Positions 1-6,089 are shown, counted from the stretch's first letter. The stretch: 6,089 nucleotides of DNA from Geobacter sp. UBA5608 (GCA_002424705.1 DIKW01000115.1:2461-8549), one strand, 5' to 3'. Numbers and translations are program-made. Notes: generated from the sequence alone by a model not told the origin.

Positions 1-1019
1 ATCCGGCCTGGCCGATGTTCGGTTGCCCCGGTATAGGCGCCTTTGCGGACCCCAAATATCTCTGCCTCCAGCAGGGTCTCCGGCAGCGCGCCGCAGTTGA
101 CAGTCACCATCGGCCCATTGCGCCGTGGGCTTAAGTCGTGTATGGCGTGGGCCAACAGCTCCTTGCCGGTGCCGCTCTCGCCATAGAGGAAGACCGTGGC
201 ATTGCTGGCCGCAACATCCTCCATCACGCCAAACAGTTTGCGCATGGCATTGTTGCGGCTCACCAAGCGACGAAAGGTGTACTTCTGCTGAATCTCCTCC
301 TTCATGGCCACGATCGGGGTCAGGTCACGCAGGGTCTTGACCCCGCCGATGGTAGCCCCGGTGCAGTCAAACAAGGTCGAGGCGCTGGCCGAAATCTGCT
401 TTTTAGCGCCGTTGCGGTCCGTTACCTCAATATCACGCTGCACCGGTTGTCCGGTTAAGATCGCCTGCCGTATCAGACATGCATCCTGACAACAGTTGCT
501 CTTGAAGACCTCTTTGCAGCTCTTGCCCAGGGCATCCTGGTGGGACACGCCGGTCAATTCCTCGGCCGCCTTGTTGTAATTGGTGATCTGCATCTGATTG
601 TTGACGGTAAACAGCCCATCCGCCACGCTGTCGATAATCGAATACAGCCTCCGCAGACAGCGCATGGTCTCGACCCCGCCGATCTGGTTGCCCTGCTCGT
701 CGTACAGCACCGCCGCCTTGAGCAGTACCGGCATTGAGCCGCCCCGATAATCCTGCATCACGATCTCGCGGGTCACCACCTTGCGGTTCTTTTCCAGCGC
801 CTCCCGCACCGGGCAGGCCGTCTCACAAACCGCAGTCTTGAATACCTGGTAGCACTTGCAGCCAACGGCCCGCTCGCGGGGCACCCCCGACAGCAGTTCA
901 GCAGCCTGGTTGTAGGAAATAATGGTCATCTGGGTATCCACGGTAAAGACAGCATCGATAACGTTATCGAGTACGTCGCTGTGCATACGGCTGTGAGTTG
1001 TTCGATCTGACTGCGCCAC
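1..1019 (-). CDS. PAS-PAS sigma-54-dependent transcriptional activator (3' end cut by window edge)
   Basis: The open frame runs off the left edge with no stop; 339 codons are visible. Two PAS domains (about residues 12-115 and 123-235) are followed by the start of a sigma-54 interaction AAA+ domain. Walker A is GESGTGKE (280-287). The sigma-54-contacting L1 loop reads GAYTGA (327-332), where most family members have GAFTGA. Each PAS domain carries the same cysteine spacing: C56/C65/C69 and C168/C177/C181, with an extra C54 and C176. Family knowledge: such proteins hydrolyse ATP to remodel RNA polymerase-sigma-54 at -24/-12 promoters, and usually end in a helix-turn-helix, which would lie outside this window. 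I chose the GTG start because GGAG lies 6 nt upstream; an in-frame ATG at 986 has no ribosome binding site. It follows the octaheme cytochrome gene by 32 nt and is probably co-transcribed, so it may regulate its own operon (inference). The ligand is unknown. Confidence 0.93.
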   Translation of the reverse strand, partial: MAQSDRTTHSRMHSDVLDNVIDAVFTVDTQMTIISYNQAAELLSGVPRERAVGCKCYQVFKTAVCETACPVREALEKNRKVVTREIVMQDYRGGSMPVLLKAAVLYDEQGNQIGGVETMRCLRRLYSIIDSVADGLFTVNNQMQITNYNKAAEELTGVSHQDALGKSCKEVFKSNCCQDACLIRQAILTGQPVQRDIEVTDRNGAKKQISASASTLFDCTGATIGGVKTLRDLTPIVAMKEEIQQKYTFRRLVSRNNAMRKLFGVMEDVAASNATVFLYGESGTGKELLAHAIHDLSPRRNGPMVTVNCGALPETLLEAEIFGVRKGAYTGATEHRPGR

Positions 1020-1025
1020 ACGAAA

Positions 1026-1029
1026 CTCC
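1026..1029 (-). promoter_or_regulatory. Ribosome binding site deciding the GTG start of the regulator
   Basis: On the minus strand GGAG sits 6 nt before the GTG at 1019-1017. It is the only good Shine-Dalgarno match near the possible starts (GTG 1043, GTG 1019, ATG 986), so it favours GTG 1019. Confidence 0.6.
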
Positions 1030-1051
1030 AATCTGCTCAACACGAGGTTGC

Positions 1052-2044
1052 TTACAATTTGTGACAACTCTGGCAGTACACGCTGAAGCTGGAACGATCC
1101 CTGTTTAAGAGACTCTGACTGTCGCCGGCGTGGGGGTTGTGACAACCGGCGCAGGAAAACGGTCGGCTCTGCCTGAGCGGGTTGGTGGCCGCCCTGACCG
1201 GATGCCCCTTGGCAAAGAAGCCCGCTATGACATGGGTACCACTTTGCTTATCCTGGTGGCAGTTGAGGCAGAGATCGGTAGGGTGCATGGCCACAAAGGA
1301 CGGCCAATCCGAACCGTGGGGGTCATGGCAGATGGTACAGTTGCCGACTGCTGTCGGGCCGTGGTGCACCTTCATCCCGTTCCACTGCCGTGCCTGCACG
1401 TTGTGGCAGACAAAACAGGTCTGCTGAACAGGCTGCCTGACAAGATACTTGCGCCTGCCCTGCACCACCTCATGACAGCTGAAGCAGGCGCCGTTTGCCA
1501 CCGGTTTATGTCGGTAGAGTGCCTGTCCGACCTGTTTATGGCAGACGTAACAGGGTGAAGCCTCGGGCCGTGCCGGCTGCAGGTCGGTCAACTGGGCCTC
1601 CATCCGATGACAGCTGGCACAGACCGCTTCATTGGCCGGCAGGTGGAAATAGAACCGTTGGTAGCCTGCCGGTGGCTCCTGATGCTGCTTTGACAGCCGT
1701 GAGCGCCGATAGACCGACAGGGTCTGGATGGTGACTGCCCCCTGACGGTCAACGGCCCTGATCTCAATCCTGTTCAGACCGTTCTGCAGCTGCAGCGCCA
1801 GACAGGCCTGTCCGCTGCTATCCGCCTGCCTGACCTGGACGGCATACCTCTGACGACCGACCACAGCCTGCACACTGCTGACGTCGTTGTCGGGAAAGGC
1901 AAGCACCAGATTGACACGCCCAGCCTCAACATAACTGTTGGCCGCCGGTGAGAGTACCGACAGGCGAGCGGCCTGCAGTTCGCCGGCCAGCAGCATCGAA
2001 CCCACAGTTGCGAGTGTCCATAAAAAGATGCGTGTCAGTTTCAT
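1052..2044 (-). CDS. Exported octaheme c-type cytochrome with N-terminal beta-sandwich domain (doubled CXXCH family)
   Basis: This 330-residue protein has a signal peptide (basic n-region, hydrophobic core at about 6-20, AxA-type cleavage near LQA-A, residue 25). Residues 27-115 contain no haem motif and look like an Ig-like beta-sandwich, with alternating hydrophobic strands and a NGLNRIEIRAVD segment near the end. Eight CXXCH motifs follow, at 142, 165, 187, 210, 236, 259, 288 and 324. Motifs such as CHDPHGSD and CHNPHAGD, each paired with a following CXXCH, are typical of doubled-CXXCH cytochromes, and the intervening His residues suit bis-His haem ligation. The likely role is electron transfer in the periplasm, or outside the cell if secreted further; the partner is unknown. 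The ATG overlaps the stop of the upstream thioredoxin-fold/TPR gene as ATGA, suggesting coupled translation. C81, in the beta-sandwich, is the only cysteine outside a haem motif. The protein ends two residues after the last motif. Confidence 0.93.
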   Translation of the reverse strand: MKLTRIFLWTLATVGSMLLAGELQAARLSVLSPAANSYVEAGRVNLVLAFPDNDVSSVQAVVGRQRYAVQVRQADSSGQACLALQLQNGLNRIEIRAVDRQGAVTIQTLSVYRRSRLSKQHQEPPAGYQRFYFHLPANEAVCASCHRMEAQLTDLQPARPEASPCYVCHKQVGQALYRHKPVANGACFSCHEVVQGRRKYLVRQPVQQTCFVCHNVQARQWNGMKVHHGPTAVGNCTICHDPHGSDWPSFVAMHPTDLCLNCHQDKQSGTHVIAGFFAKGHPVRAATNPLRQSRPFSCAGCHNPHAGDSQSLLNRDRSSFSVYCQSCHKL

Positions 2045-3198
2045 GGCTGTTCCACAATCAACTCAAGCGCCTTTCGATATTCTGCGGCAGCAGCCGCCAG
2101 GTTATCCTGGTCCTCAAACAGCTGTCCACGGTACACAAACAGTCTGTATTCTCGGGGATTACGCGCTTCTGCCTGCCTGAACCACACCAGTGCCTGTTCA
2201 AGCTCCTTCTGGCGCCCCTTGACAACCCCCATCAGGTAATAGCCCGGCAGATACGATTCATCAGCTTGCAGGGCTGCGGTCAGTCGCTGCTCGGCGCCAG
2301 CCAGGTTTCCCTGATCCAGTGCCAGCTGCCCCAGCGAACCCAGCGCCAGGGCGTTATCCGGTTTACGCTGCAACACCGCCTCGAACTGCTGCTGCGCCTC
2401 TGTCAGCCGGTGCTGACGGTAGTACAAGGTACCAAGACTTAAGTACGGCAGCGTAAAGTCAGGGGCTGCTGCTATCGCCTTCTTGAACCACCCCTCTGCC
2501 ATATCCGCCGTGCGCTCCGACTTCATTGAACTCCGACCCATGTTCCAGAACCGTACCGCCCTTTTATCCGGCTGATAGCCGACCACCTCTTGCGTCGCCG
2601 TCAGCGGCCTGTTTTCAAGTGCCACCTCCAGATATTGCTTCAGATCGGCCGCTCCCAGCAGGGGGTAGCCGGACAGTTCACGACGGATGACCCGCTTTTC
2701 ATTGAGCACCACCAGACTCGGCACCGCAATCACGCCGTAGTCGTTAAAAACCCGTAGCCCCTGATCTACAAGCACCGGCAGCGTGATCTGCTGCCGTTCA
2801 ACCAGCTGCCTGATACGAGCCAGCACAGCCTCGTTCATCTCCTGCCGGTCGACGTTGATTGCGATGACCGACAATCCGCTACCGGCATAAGTTTGTCGCA
2901 GCTCCTGCATCTGTCGCAGCGCTTTCTGTGAGTTACTGCTCCAGGTTGCCCAAAAGACCAACACCGTCAGCTTTTCACCCTTCAGATCGGCAAAACCGTA
3001 GGCGCTGTGCGCTGTGTCATGCAGCCTGAAATCCGGCGCCTCCATGCCAACCTCGAGCGAACTGAGTGCTGACGACGACACCGTGCTGTTCAACAATACC
3101 AACGCGACCCACAACGGCAGGTAACGCACAACGCAGCTCAGCCTGCGGCCGGTACGTACAGCGCATGACCAGACAGCTCTAACGACGGCCCTGTTCAT
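2041..3198 (-). CDS. Exported TlpA/redoxin-like thioredoxin-fold protein fused to TPR repeats, active-site cysteines replaced by serine
   Basis: The product is 385 residues from the ATG at 3198. A basic N-terminus and hydrophobic segment (about 27-43, ending SSSA) suggest export. Residues about 48-195 resemble TlpA/ResA/AhpC-type thioredoxin domains: GMEAPDFRL opening, VLVFWATW strand, INVD strand, and AVPSLVVL with the cis-proline at 160. The catalytic WCxxC site reads WSSNS (86-90), so both redox cysteines are serine and the exported part has no cysteine at all. Four to five TPR helical repeats fill about 220-383. A disulfide reductase role is therefore unlikely; a chaperone or scaffold for apocytochromes fits the neighbours (inference). 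The start is uncertain. ATG 3198 overlaps the preceding gene by 20 nt and has AGGG-rich upstream sequence. GTG 3129 would give a tidier signal peptide (MRYLPLWVALVLL) without the long Arg-rich leader. A farther ATG at 3249 is less likely. Confidence 0.85.
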   Translation of the reverse strand: MNRAVVRAVWSCAVRTGRRLSCVVRYLPLWVALVLLNSTVSSSALSSLEVGMEAPDFRLHDTAHSAYGFADLKGEKLTVLVFWATWSSNSQKALRQMQELRQTYAGSGLSVIAINVDRQEMNEAVLARIRQLVERQQITLPVLVDQGLRVFNDYGVIAVPSLVVLNEKRVIRRELSGYPLLGAADLKQYLEVALENRPLTATQEVVGYQPDKRAVRFWNMGRSSMKSERTADMAEGWFKKAIAAAPDFTLPYLSLGTLYYRQHRLTEAQQQFEAVLQRKPDNALALGSLGQLALDQGNLAGAEQRLTAALQADESYLPGYYLMGVVKGRQKELEQALVWFRQAEARNPREYRLFVYRGQLFEDQDNLAAAAAEYRKALELIVEQP

Positions 3199-3646
3199 GG
3201 ACCCTGATCCCTTCCCTGAAGACCGACAACGCCTTGGCGTGATCACCACGCAGCTCGTGGATCCGGCCCAGCTCCAGATAGACCCGGGCCGGATCAGGTG
3301 TCAGTGGCAACTGCTGCCGCAGCAGTTGTTCCGCCTCATCGAACTTCCCCTGGCGGGCCAATACAATCGCCCGTCCAGTCTGCGCCGCTGTATCCTCTGC
3401 ATCCAATTCAAGGGCTTTATCAAAGGCCATTAGCGCCTTGGCAAGATCGTTGCCGGCCAAAAGCAGGTTGCCCCGCAGCACCAGATCTTTTTTGCTTATA
3501 CCCGTTTGCTCAACTGACCAACGCACACGCTCCTCCTCTGTACTAATTCCACTGGTTGCCGTGCCATCCTGAGCCGATGATACAGCCGCCATCAAGAGCA
3601 GCGCCGCCATCAACCCCAGGGTCATTCTCTTGCCACGGGCCGTCAC
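3179..3646 (-). CDS. Small exported TPR-repeat protein
   Basis: This 155-residue protein starts with GTG, overlapping the stop of the 15-haem cytochrome gene as GTGA. That start supplies the positive n-region (ARGKR) of a signal peptide whose hydrophobic core (about 9-22) ends at SSA-Q, residues 23-26. The internal ATG at 3625 would lose these charges, so GTG is preferred. The mature part is helical and contains about three tetratricopeptide repeats (roughly 53-85, 87-118, 119-151), with motifs such as AKALMAFDKALELDAED and YLELGRIHELRGDHAKAL. There are no cysteines and no enzymatic motif. TPR proteins bind other proteins. Its position between a giant cytochrome and a thioredoxin-fold/TPR protein suggests a periplasmic assembly or tethering role for the cytochromes (inference). 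Its 3' end overlaps the next gene by 20 nt if that gene begins at 3198. Confidence 0.86.
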   Translation of the reverse strand: MTARGKRMTLGLMAALLLMAAVSSAQDGTATSGISTEEERVRWSVEQTGISKKDLVLRGNLLLAGNDLAKALMAFDKALELDAEDTAAQTGRAIVLARQGKFDEAEQLLRQQLPLTPDPARVYLELGRIHELRGDHAKALSVFREGIRVHEQGRR

Positions 3647-4992
3647 CTGTTTTTCACCAACTTGCCGCGATCGTATTTAAACTCCTGGTGACAGCCCGGC
3701 AGACAGGATCCGCCAGTCTGGTTTTTGACCAACCCCACCGGCAACTGCCAGGCGCCAAAGGGGACCGCATCACGGATATGCTTGGGGTTATTGGTGGCGT
3801 GGGCATCATGGCAGGCCCGGCAGGTGCGTCCCTTGGCCGCCTTGTTGACATGCACGTAATGCAGGTTCTGATCACCGTTACGGAAACCGGTCAGGGTGGT
3901 AGTCTTGGCATCCTTCACCAGAGTGTCGTTGTGACAGTTGAAACAGAGCTTGTAGTTGTCAGGGTTATACTTGGCATAGAAGACCGGCGGGTAATTGTCG
4001 CGCAGGATCCGGAAGTAGTCGGAACCATGGGTATTATGGCAACCGGAGCAATCCTTGTCCTTAATCGGTCCGTGGGTGATCTTGTTTCTGGCCAGCAGAC
4101 TCTTCATATCGGCGGTCTTCTTGTCGGCGCGGACATACTCCCGATCGTGGCAGGAGAGACAGAGATCCATCGGCGCCAGGGCCAACTGCTTGGGAAAGGC
4201 CGACGTATGAGGATTATGGCAGGCGATGCAGCCGTTGGGCAGTTCCAGCCCCCCATGCCTGACCTTGGCGGCGCTGATCTCCTTGTGCTTGTCCTTGTGG
4301 CAGGCAAAGCAGACCCCTTTGGTGTTTTCGCCGATCAGCGTGTACTTATAATCACTGCTGTGAGGATTGTGGCACTGCACGCAACCGATCTTCATCGGCG
4401 CATGGATGTGGGGCTTGGAGGCAAACTCGCTCTGTTTGTCCTGATGACAGCTATAACAGGCATCATTAGCCTTGCCTGCCAGCAGCTTGGGAAACTGTCC
4501 CGAGTGGTGCGCATGGCAGGCATTACACTCCCCCACCGCCACCGGACCATGCTTGACCGTGCCGGCTACGATGCTCTTCTGGTGACAGCGCAGACACAGG
4601 TCCTGCCCCCCCCCCAACAGCTGGAAGTTATGGCCGGATTGGTGCGGGCTGTGGCAGCCGGTGCAGTTGCCATCTTTGACCGGTTTGTGCACCACCGGCC
4701 CCAGATGCAGCTTATCGTGGCAGGCGTAGCACAGGGCCGCCACATCGCTGATCGGCTTGAACTCATGCCGGTCCTTCCTGTCCTGCTTGTGGCAGAAGGT
4801 ACAGTTTTTGGTGGCCACCGGGCCGTGCACATAGGTGTCCTTGCCCATCTTTGAATGGCACTCTGCGGTGGCGCAACTCTGGCCTTCCTTCAACGGGAAA
4901 CTGCGGGCGTCAGCCCCCGCCGCCGACCAGCACAACAGCAGCGCGCTGCCCCACACAACCAGAAACTGCCGGTACTGCTCCGTCTTCAACAT
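3643..4992 (-). CDS. Exported multiheme c-type cytochrome, 13 CXXCH plus CX4CH and CX3CH motifs (doubled CXXCH family)
   Basis: This 449-residue protein has a signal peptide with cleavage likely after ADA (residue 29). Canonical CXXCH motifs begin at 64, 88, 110, 133, 156, 179, 204, 228, 255, 278, 315, 350 and 391. A CX4CH (CATAECH, 40-46) precedes them and a CX3CH (CLPGCH, 430-435) ends the series, giving up to 15 haems. The initial CX4CH followed by CXXCH resembles the Geobacter CxxxxCH...CXXCH motif family. The centre is built of repeated modules: H-G/K-P-V, about 8 residues, CxxCH-x-x-H, about 20 residues, then a second CxxCH. Such proteins form periplasmic or outer-surface electron conduits; the donor and acceptor here are unknown. 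I chose ATG 4992 for its excellent Shine-Dalgarno; starts farther upstream would overlap the preceding cytochrome gene and bury the signal peptide. A ten-G run lies in codons 126-129. Cys21 sits inside the signal peptide but not in a lipobox. Confidence 0.94.
   Translation of the reverse strand: MLKTEQYRQFLVVWGSALLLCWSAAGADARSFPLKEGQSCATAECHSKMGKDTYVHGPVATKNCTFCHKQDRKDRHEFKPISDVAALCYACHDKLHLGPVVHKPVKDGNCTGCHSPHQSGHNFQLLGGGQDLCLRCHQKSIVAGTVKHGPVAVGECNACHAHHSGQFPKLLAGKANDACYSCHQDKQSEFASKPHIHAPMKIGCVQCHNPHSSDYKYTLIGENTKGVCFACHKDKHKEISAAKVRHGGLELPNGCIACHNPHTSAFPKQLALAPMDLCLSCHDREYVRADKKTADMKSLLARNKITHGPIKDKDCSGCHNTHGSDYFRILRDNYPPVFYAKYNPDNYKLCFNCHNDTLVKDAKTTTLTGFRNGDQNLHYVHVNKAAKGRTCRACHDAHATNNPKHIRDAVPFGAWQLPVGLVKNQTGGSCLPGCHQEFKYDRGKLVKNR
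3931..4827 (-). repeat. Six tandem diverged haem-pair modules inside the 15-haem cytochrome
   Basis: Protein-level repeats begin at His 56, 102, 148, 197, 246 and 307, with spacings of 46, 46, 49, 49 and 61 residues. Each has H-x-P-V (or a variant), a CxxCH often followed by x-x-H, then a second CxxCH. The regular spacing suggests growth by duplication of a two-haem unit; the DNA copies have diverged. Confidence 0.75.
4606..4615 (-). repeat. Homopolymeric G10 tract within coding sequence
   Basis: Ten consecutive G on the coding strand (ten C on the plus strand) span the end of Leu126 and Gly127-129 of the 15-haem cytochrome. Losing one G would end translation at a TAG at 4568-4566, and gaining one G would reach a TAA within about 30 codons. 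Either change would leave only the first few haem motifs. Confidence 0.9.
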
Positions 4993-4996
4993 GCAA

Positions 4997-5005
4997 CCCT
5001 CCTTT
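4997..5005 (-). promoter_or_regulatory. Strong Shine-Dalgarno sequence for the 15-haem cytochrome
   Basis: AAAGGAGGG on the minus strand ends 4 nt before ATG 4992 and lies in the 32-nt gap after the preceding cytochrome gene. It is the best ribosome binding site in the window and fixes the start at 4992, rather than at in-frame ATG codons at 5028 or 5064. Confidence 0.85.
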
Positions 5006-5024
5006 GTATTTTCTACTGCCGGTA

Positions 5025-6089
5025 TCATGTGCCGTGCGTCACCCCGTGACAGACCAGGACGCATGTCGTCTTTGTGCTGAGCGGATAACGGAGCGTGATC
5101 GGTTTACCATTACTGAGGCTGACGATCCCAGGCCGCATATCAAAATTGATCATCCCCGGATTGACCGGGCTGCCGTGGGGATCATGGCAGTACGAACAGC
5201 GCTCCATATGCTGATCGGTCAGGTGCTTTTTGTGCTGGGGGAACTTTGTTGACGTGCCGAACAACGCCGTGGCGCTGTGACACTTGAAACAGAGCGCATT
5301 GTCGGTCAGGTAGGCGGTGGGCGAAGTCGGCAGGATCTCCGAGGTCTCGAAGCGGGCCACCAGGATAAACTCGTAGATGGAACCATGTGAGCCCCGCATG
5401 GTGCCGGAATCGCTGCCGTGACAGTCGGTGCAGTAGAGCATCATCCCCTTGAAGTAGGGCGCTACCAACAGGCTGTCGGATATCTTGTTCAGCGGCTGCA
5501 GCACCGGATGGTAAGACACGCCACCGAACTTGACCCGGTTGTCGCGGGTATTGGTCCAGTACCTGGTGATCGGCTGGGGCACCGAGGCCAGCACATTGTT
5601 GCTCAGGTCGCCGTGGCATTTGAAGCAGACCTGATATTCATTGATCGCGCTGGGCAGATGGGCGTTGCTGTAGAAATCAACCCCCGACACCCCCTGTAGT
5701 CGGCCGGGCACCAGCGGCGCTGTGAACTCGGTGCTGTTGGCCTGATGGGGGTTGTGGCAATCAACGCACTCAACGTGCCGGGGCACGGGGCCGGAAAATT
5801 TTTCAGCCGCATCATGCACCCCGGTGAATGAACCGATCGGGTGCCGGTACGGCTTGGCCAGATCAAGGGTGATATCCTTGGCGGCCACGTTGCCGTTGTG
5901 GCAGACCAGACAGGTATTTTCCTCCACGTTGCTGGTCTGCAGCCGCTGCGGACCGGGGGCTTTATGGGGGCGATGGCAGCTGGCGCAGGCGTTGTCGGCA
6001 ACGGTGGTGTAGTTAGAGTTTGGCCAGGGGTCGGGCGCCGCACCGTTCCAGGTTTTGACCGCACGTGCGTGACTGCCGCCGTTCCAGTT
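5025..6089 (-). CDS. Multiheme c-type cytochrome, C-terminal 354 residues (5' end cut by window edge)
   Basis: The frame is open to the right edge, so the start and any signal peptide lie outside the window; the GTG at 5927 is internal because a CASCH haem motif and conserved-looking sequence continue upstream of it. Counting from the edge, CXXCH motifs begin at 35, 60, 108, 145, 190, 237 and 268, and a CX3CH (CVLVCH) is at 323-328, near the C-terminus. CHRPH, CHNPH and CHDPH recur, as does an HPIGSFTGVH segment, in the style of doubled-CXXCH cytochromes of metal-reducing bacteria. Long haem-free spacers (for example 150-189 and 194-236) separate single motifs, so haem packing is looser than in the neighbouring 15-haem protein. 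It presumably carries electrons in the periplasm or at the outer surface; the exact role is unknown. The downstream gene starts 32 nt after its TGA, in the same direction, implying co-transcription. Confidence 0.93.
   Translation of the reverse strand, partial: NWNGGSHARAVKTWNGAAPDPWPNSNYTTVADNACASCHRPHKAPGPQRLQTSNVEENTCLVCHNGNVAAKDITLDLAKPYRHPIGSFTGVHDAAEKFSGPVPRHVECVDCHNPHQANSTEFTAPLVPGRLQGVSGVDFYSNAHLPSAINEYQVCFKCHGDLSNNVLASVPQPITRYWTNTRDNRVKFGGVSYHPVLQPLNKISDSLLVAPYFKGMMLYCTDCHGSDSGTMRGSHGSIYEFILVARFETSEILPTSPTAYLTDNALCFKCHSATALFGTSTKFPQHKKHLTDQHMERCSYCHDPHGSPVNPGMINFDMRPGIVSLSNGKPITLRYPLSTKTTCVLVCHGVTHGT

Noticed and set aside
1020..1051. Terminator or promoter between the octahaem cytochrome and the regulator
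   Set aside because: No inverted repeat, T-run or -24/-12 element is visible in this 32-nt gap; it holds only the GGAG ribosome binding site.
1070..1084. Possible sigma-54 promoter (TGGCAG then GC) on the plus strand
   Set aside because: The -12 element does not match TTGC at the right spacing, it points against all genes, and TGGCA simply reflects reversed Cys-His codons of a haem motif. The same applies to many other TGGCA copies here.
1948..2442. 164-codon plus-strand open frame
   Set aside because: It is antisense to the thioredoxin-fold/TPR and octahaem genes, with low-complexity Gln/Leu-rich sequence, no clear ribosome binding site and no recognised motif.
3556..4854. 432-codon open frame on the plus strand
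   Set aside because: It lies antisense to the 15-haem cytochrome, whose repeated Cys-His codons leave few stops in that frame. The translation has no recognisable domain, while the minus strand carries an obvious signal peptide and 15 haem motifs.
4990..4992. Lipoprotein signal for the 15-haem cytochrome because of LLLC in its signal peptide
   Set aside because: The residues before Cys21 (Leu-Leu-Leu) do not fit a lipobox, which needs a small residue at -1, and a good AxA cleavage site follows at residues 27-29.
5025..5927. Complete cytochrome gene starting at GTG 5927
   Set aside because: The frame stays open to the window edge and includes another haem motif (CASCH) upstream, with no signal peptide at 5927, so the gene is partial and starts outside the window.

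Overview
The window looks like a stretch of the chromosome of a Geobacter-like, metal- or electrode-respiring member of the Desulfuromonadia (order Geobacterales or a close relative). This is inferred from the very dense c-type cytochromes with doubled CXXCH motifs, the CX4CH...CXXCH arrangement typical of Geobacter cytochromes, the PAS/sigma-54 regulator, and a moderately high GC content. No species can be assigned from the sequence alone.

All six genes lie on the minus strand and are tightly packed, so the order of transcription is right to left. The order is: (1) the C-terminal part of a multiheme cytochrome, 5025-6089, cut by the window edge; (2) a 32-nt gap with a strong Shine-Dalgarno sequence, then a cytochrome with up to 15 hemes, 3643-4992; (3) a GTGA overlap into a small exported TPR protein, 3179-3646; (4) a further overlap into an exported thioredoxin-fold/TPR fusion that has lost both active-site cysteines, 2041-3198; (5) an ATGA overlap into an octaheme cytochrome with an N-terminal beta-sandwich domain, 1052-2044; (6) a 32-nt gap, then a two-PAS sigma-54-dependent activator, 1-1019, cut by the left edge inside its AAA+ domain. 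The regulator has no stop codon in the window, and the right-hand cytochrome has no start codon in the window.

Together the three cytochromes show 28 canonical CXXCH motifs plus three variant motifs (one CX4CH, two CX3CH). The simplest reading is a single operon for a periplasmic or extracellular electron-transfer module. The two cysteine-free TPR proteins would be dedicated assembly or scaffolding factors. The Cys-rich PAS regulator encoded at its end could make expression respond to redox state or a ligand. The cytochrome and regulator identities are well supported; the joint function is inference.

The most unusual items are the Ser-Ser-Asn-Ser replacement of the thioredoxin CXXC, the identical C-x8-C-x3-C triad in both PAS domains, a ten-G homopolymer inside the 15-heme cytochrome gene, and the CX3CH motif ending two of the cytochromes. 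I see no RNA gene, CRISPR array, insertion sequence, convincing promoter or terminator, and no gene-free stretch longer than 32 nt. The long plus-strand open frames are antisense shadows.
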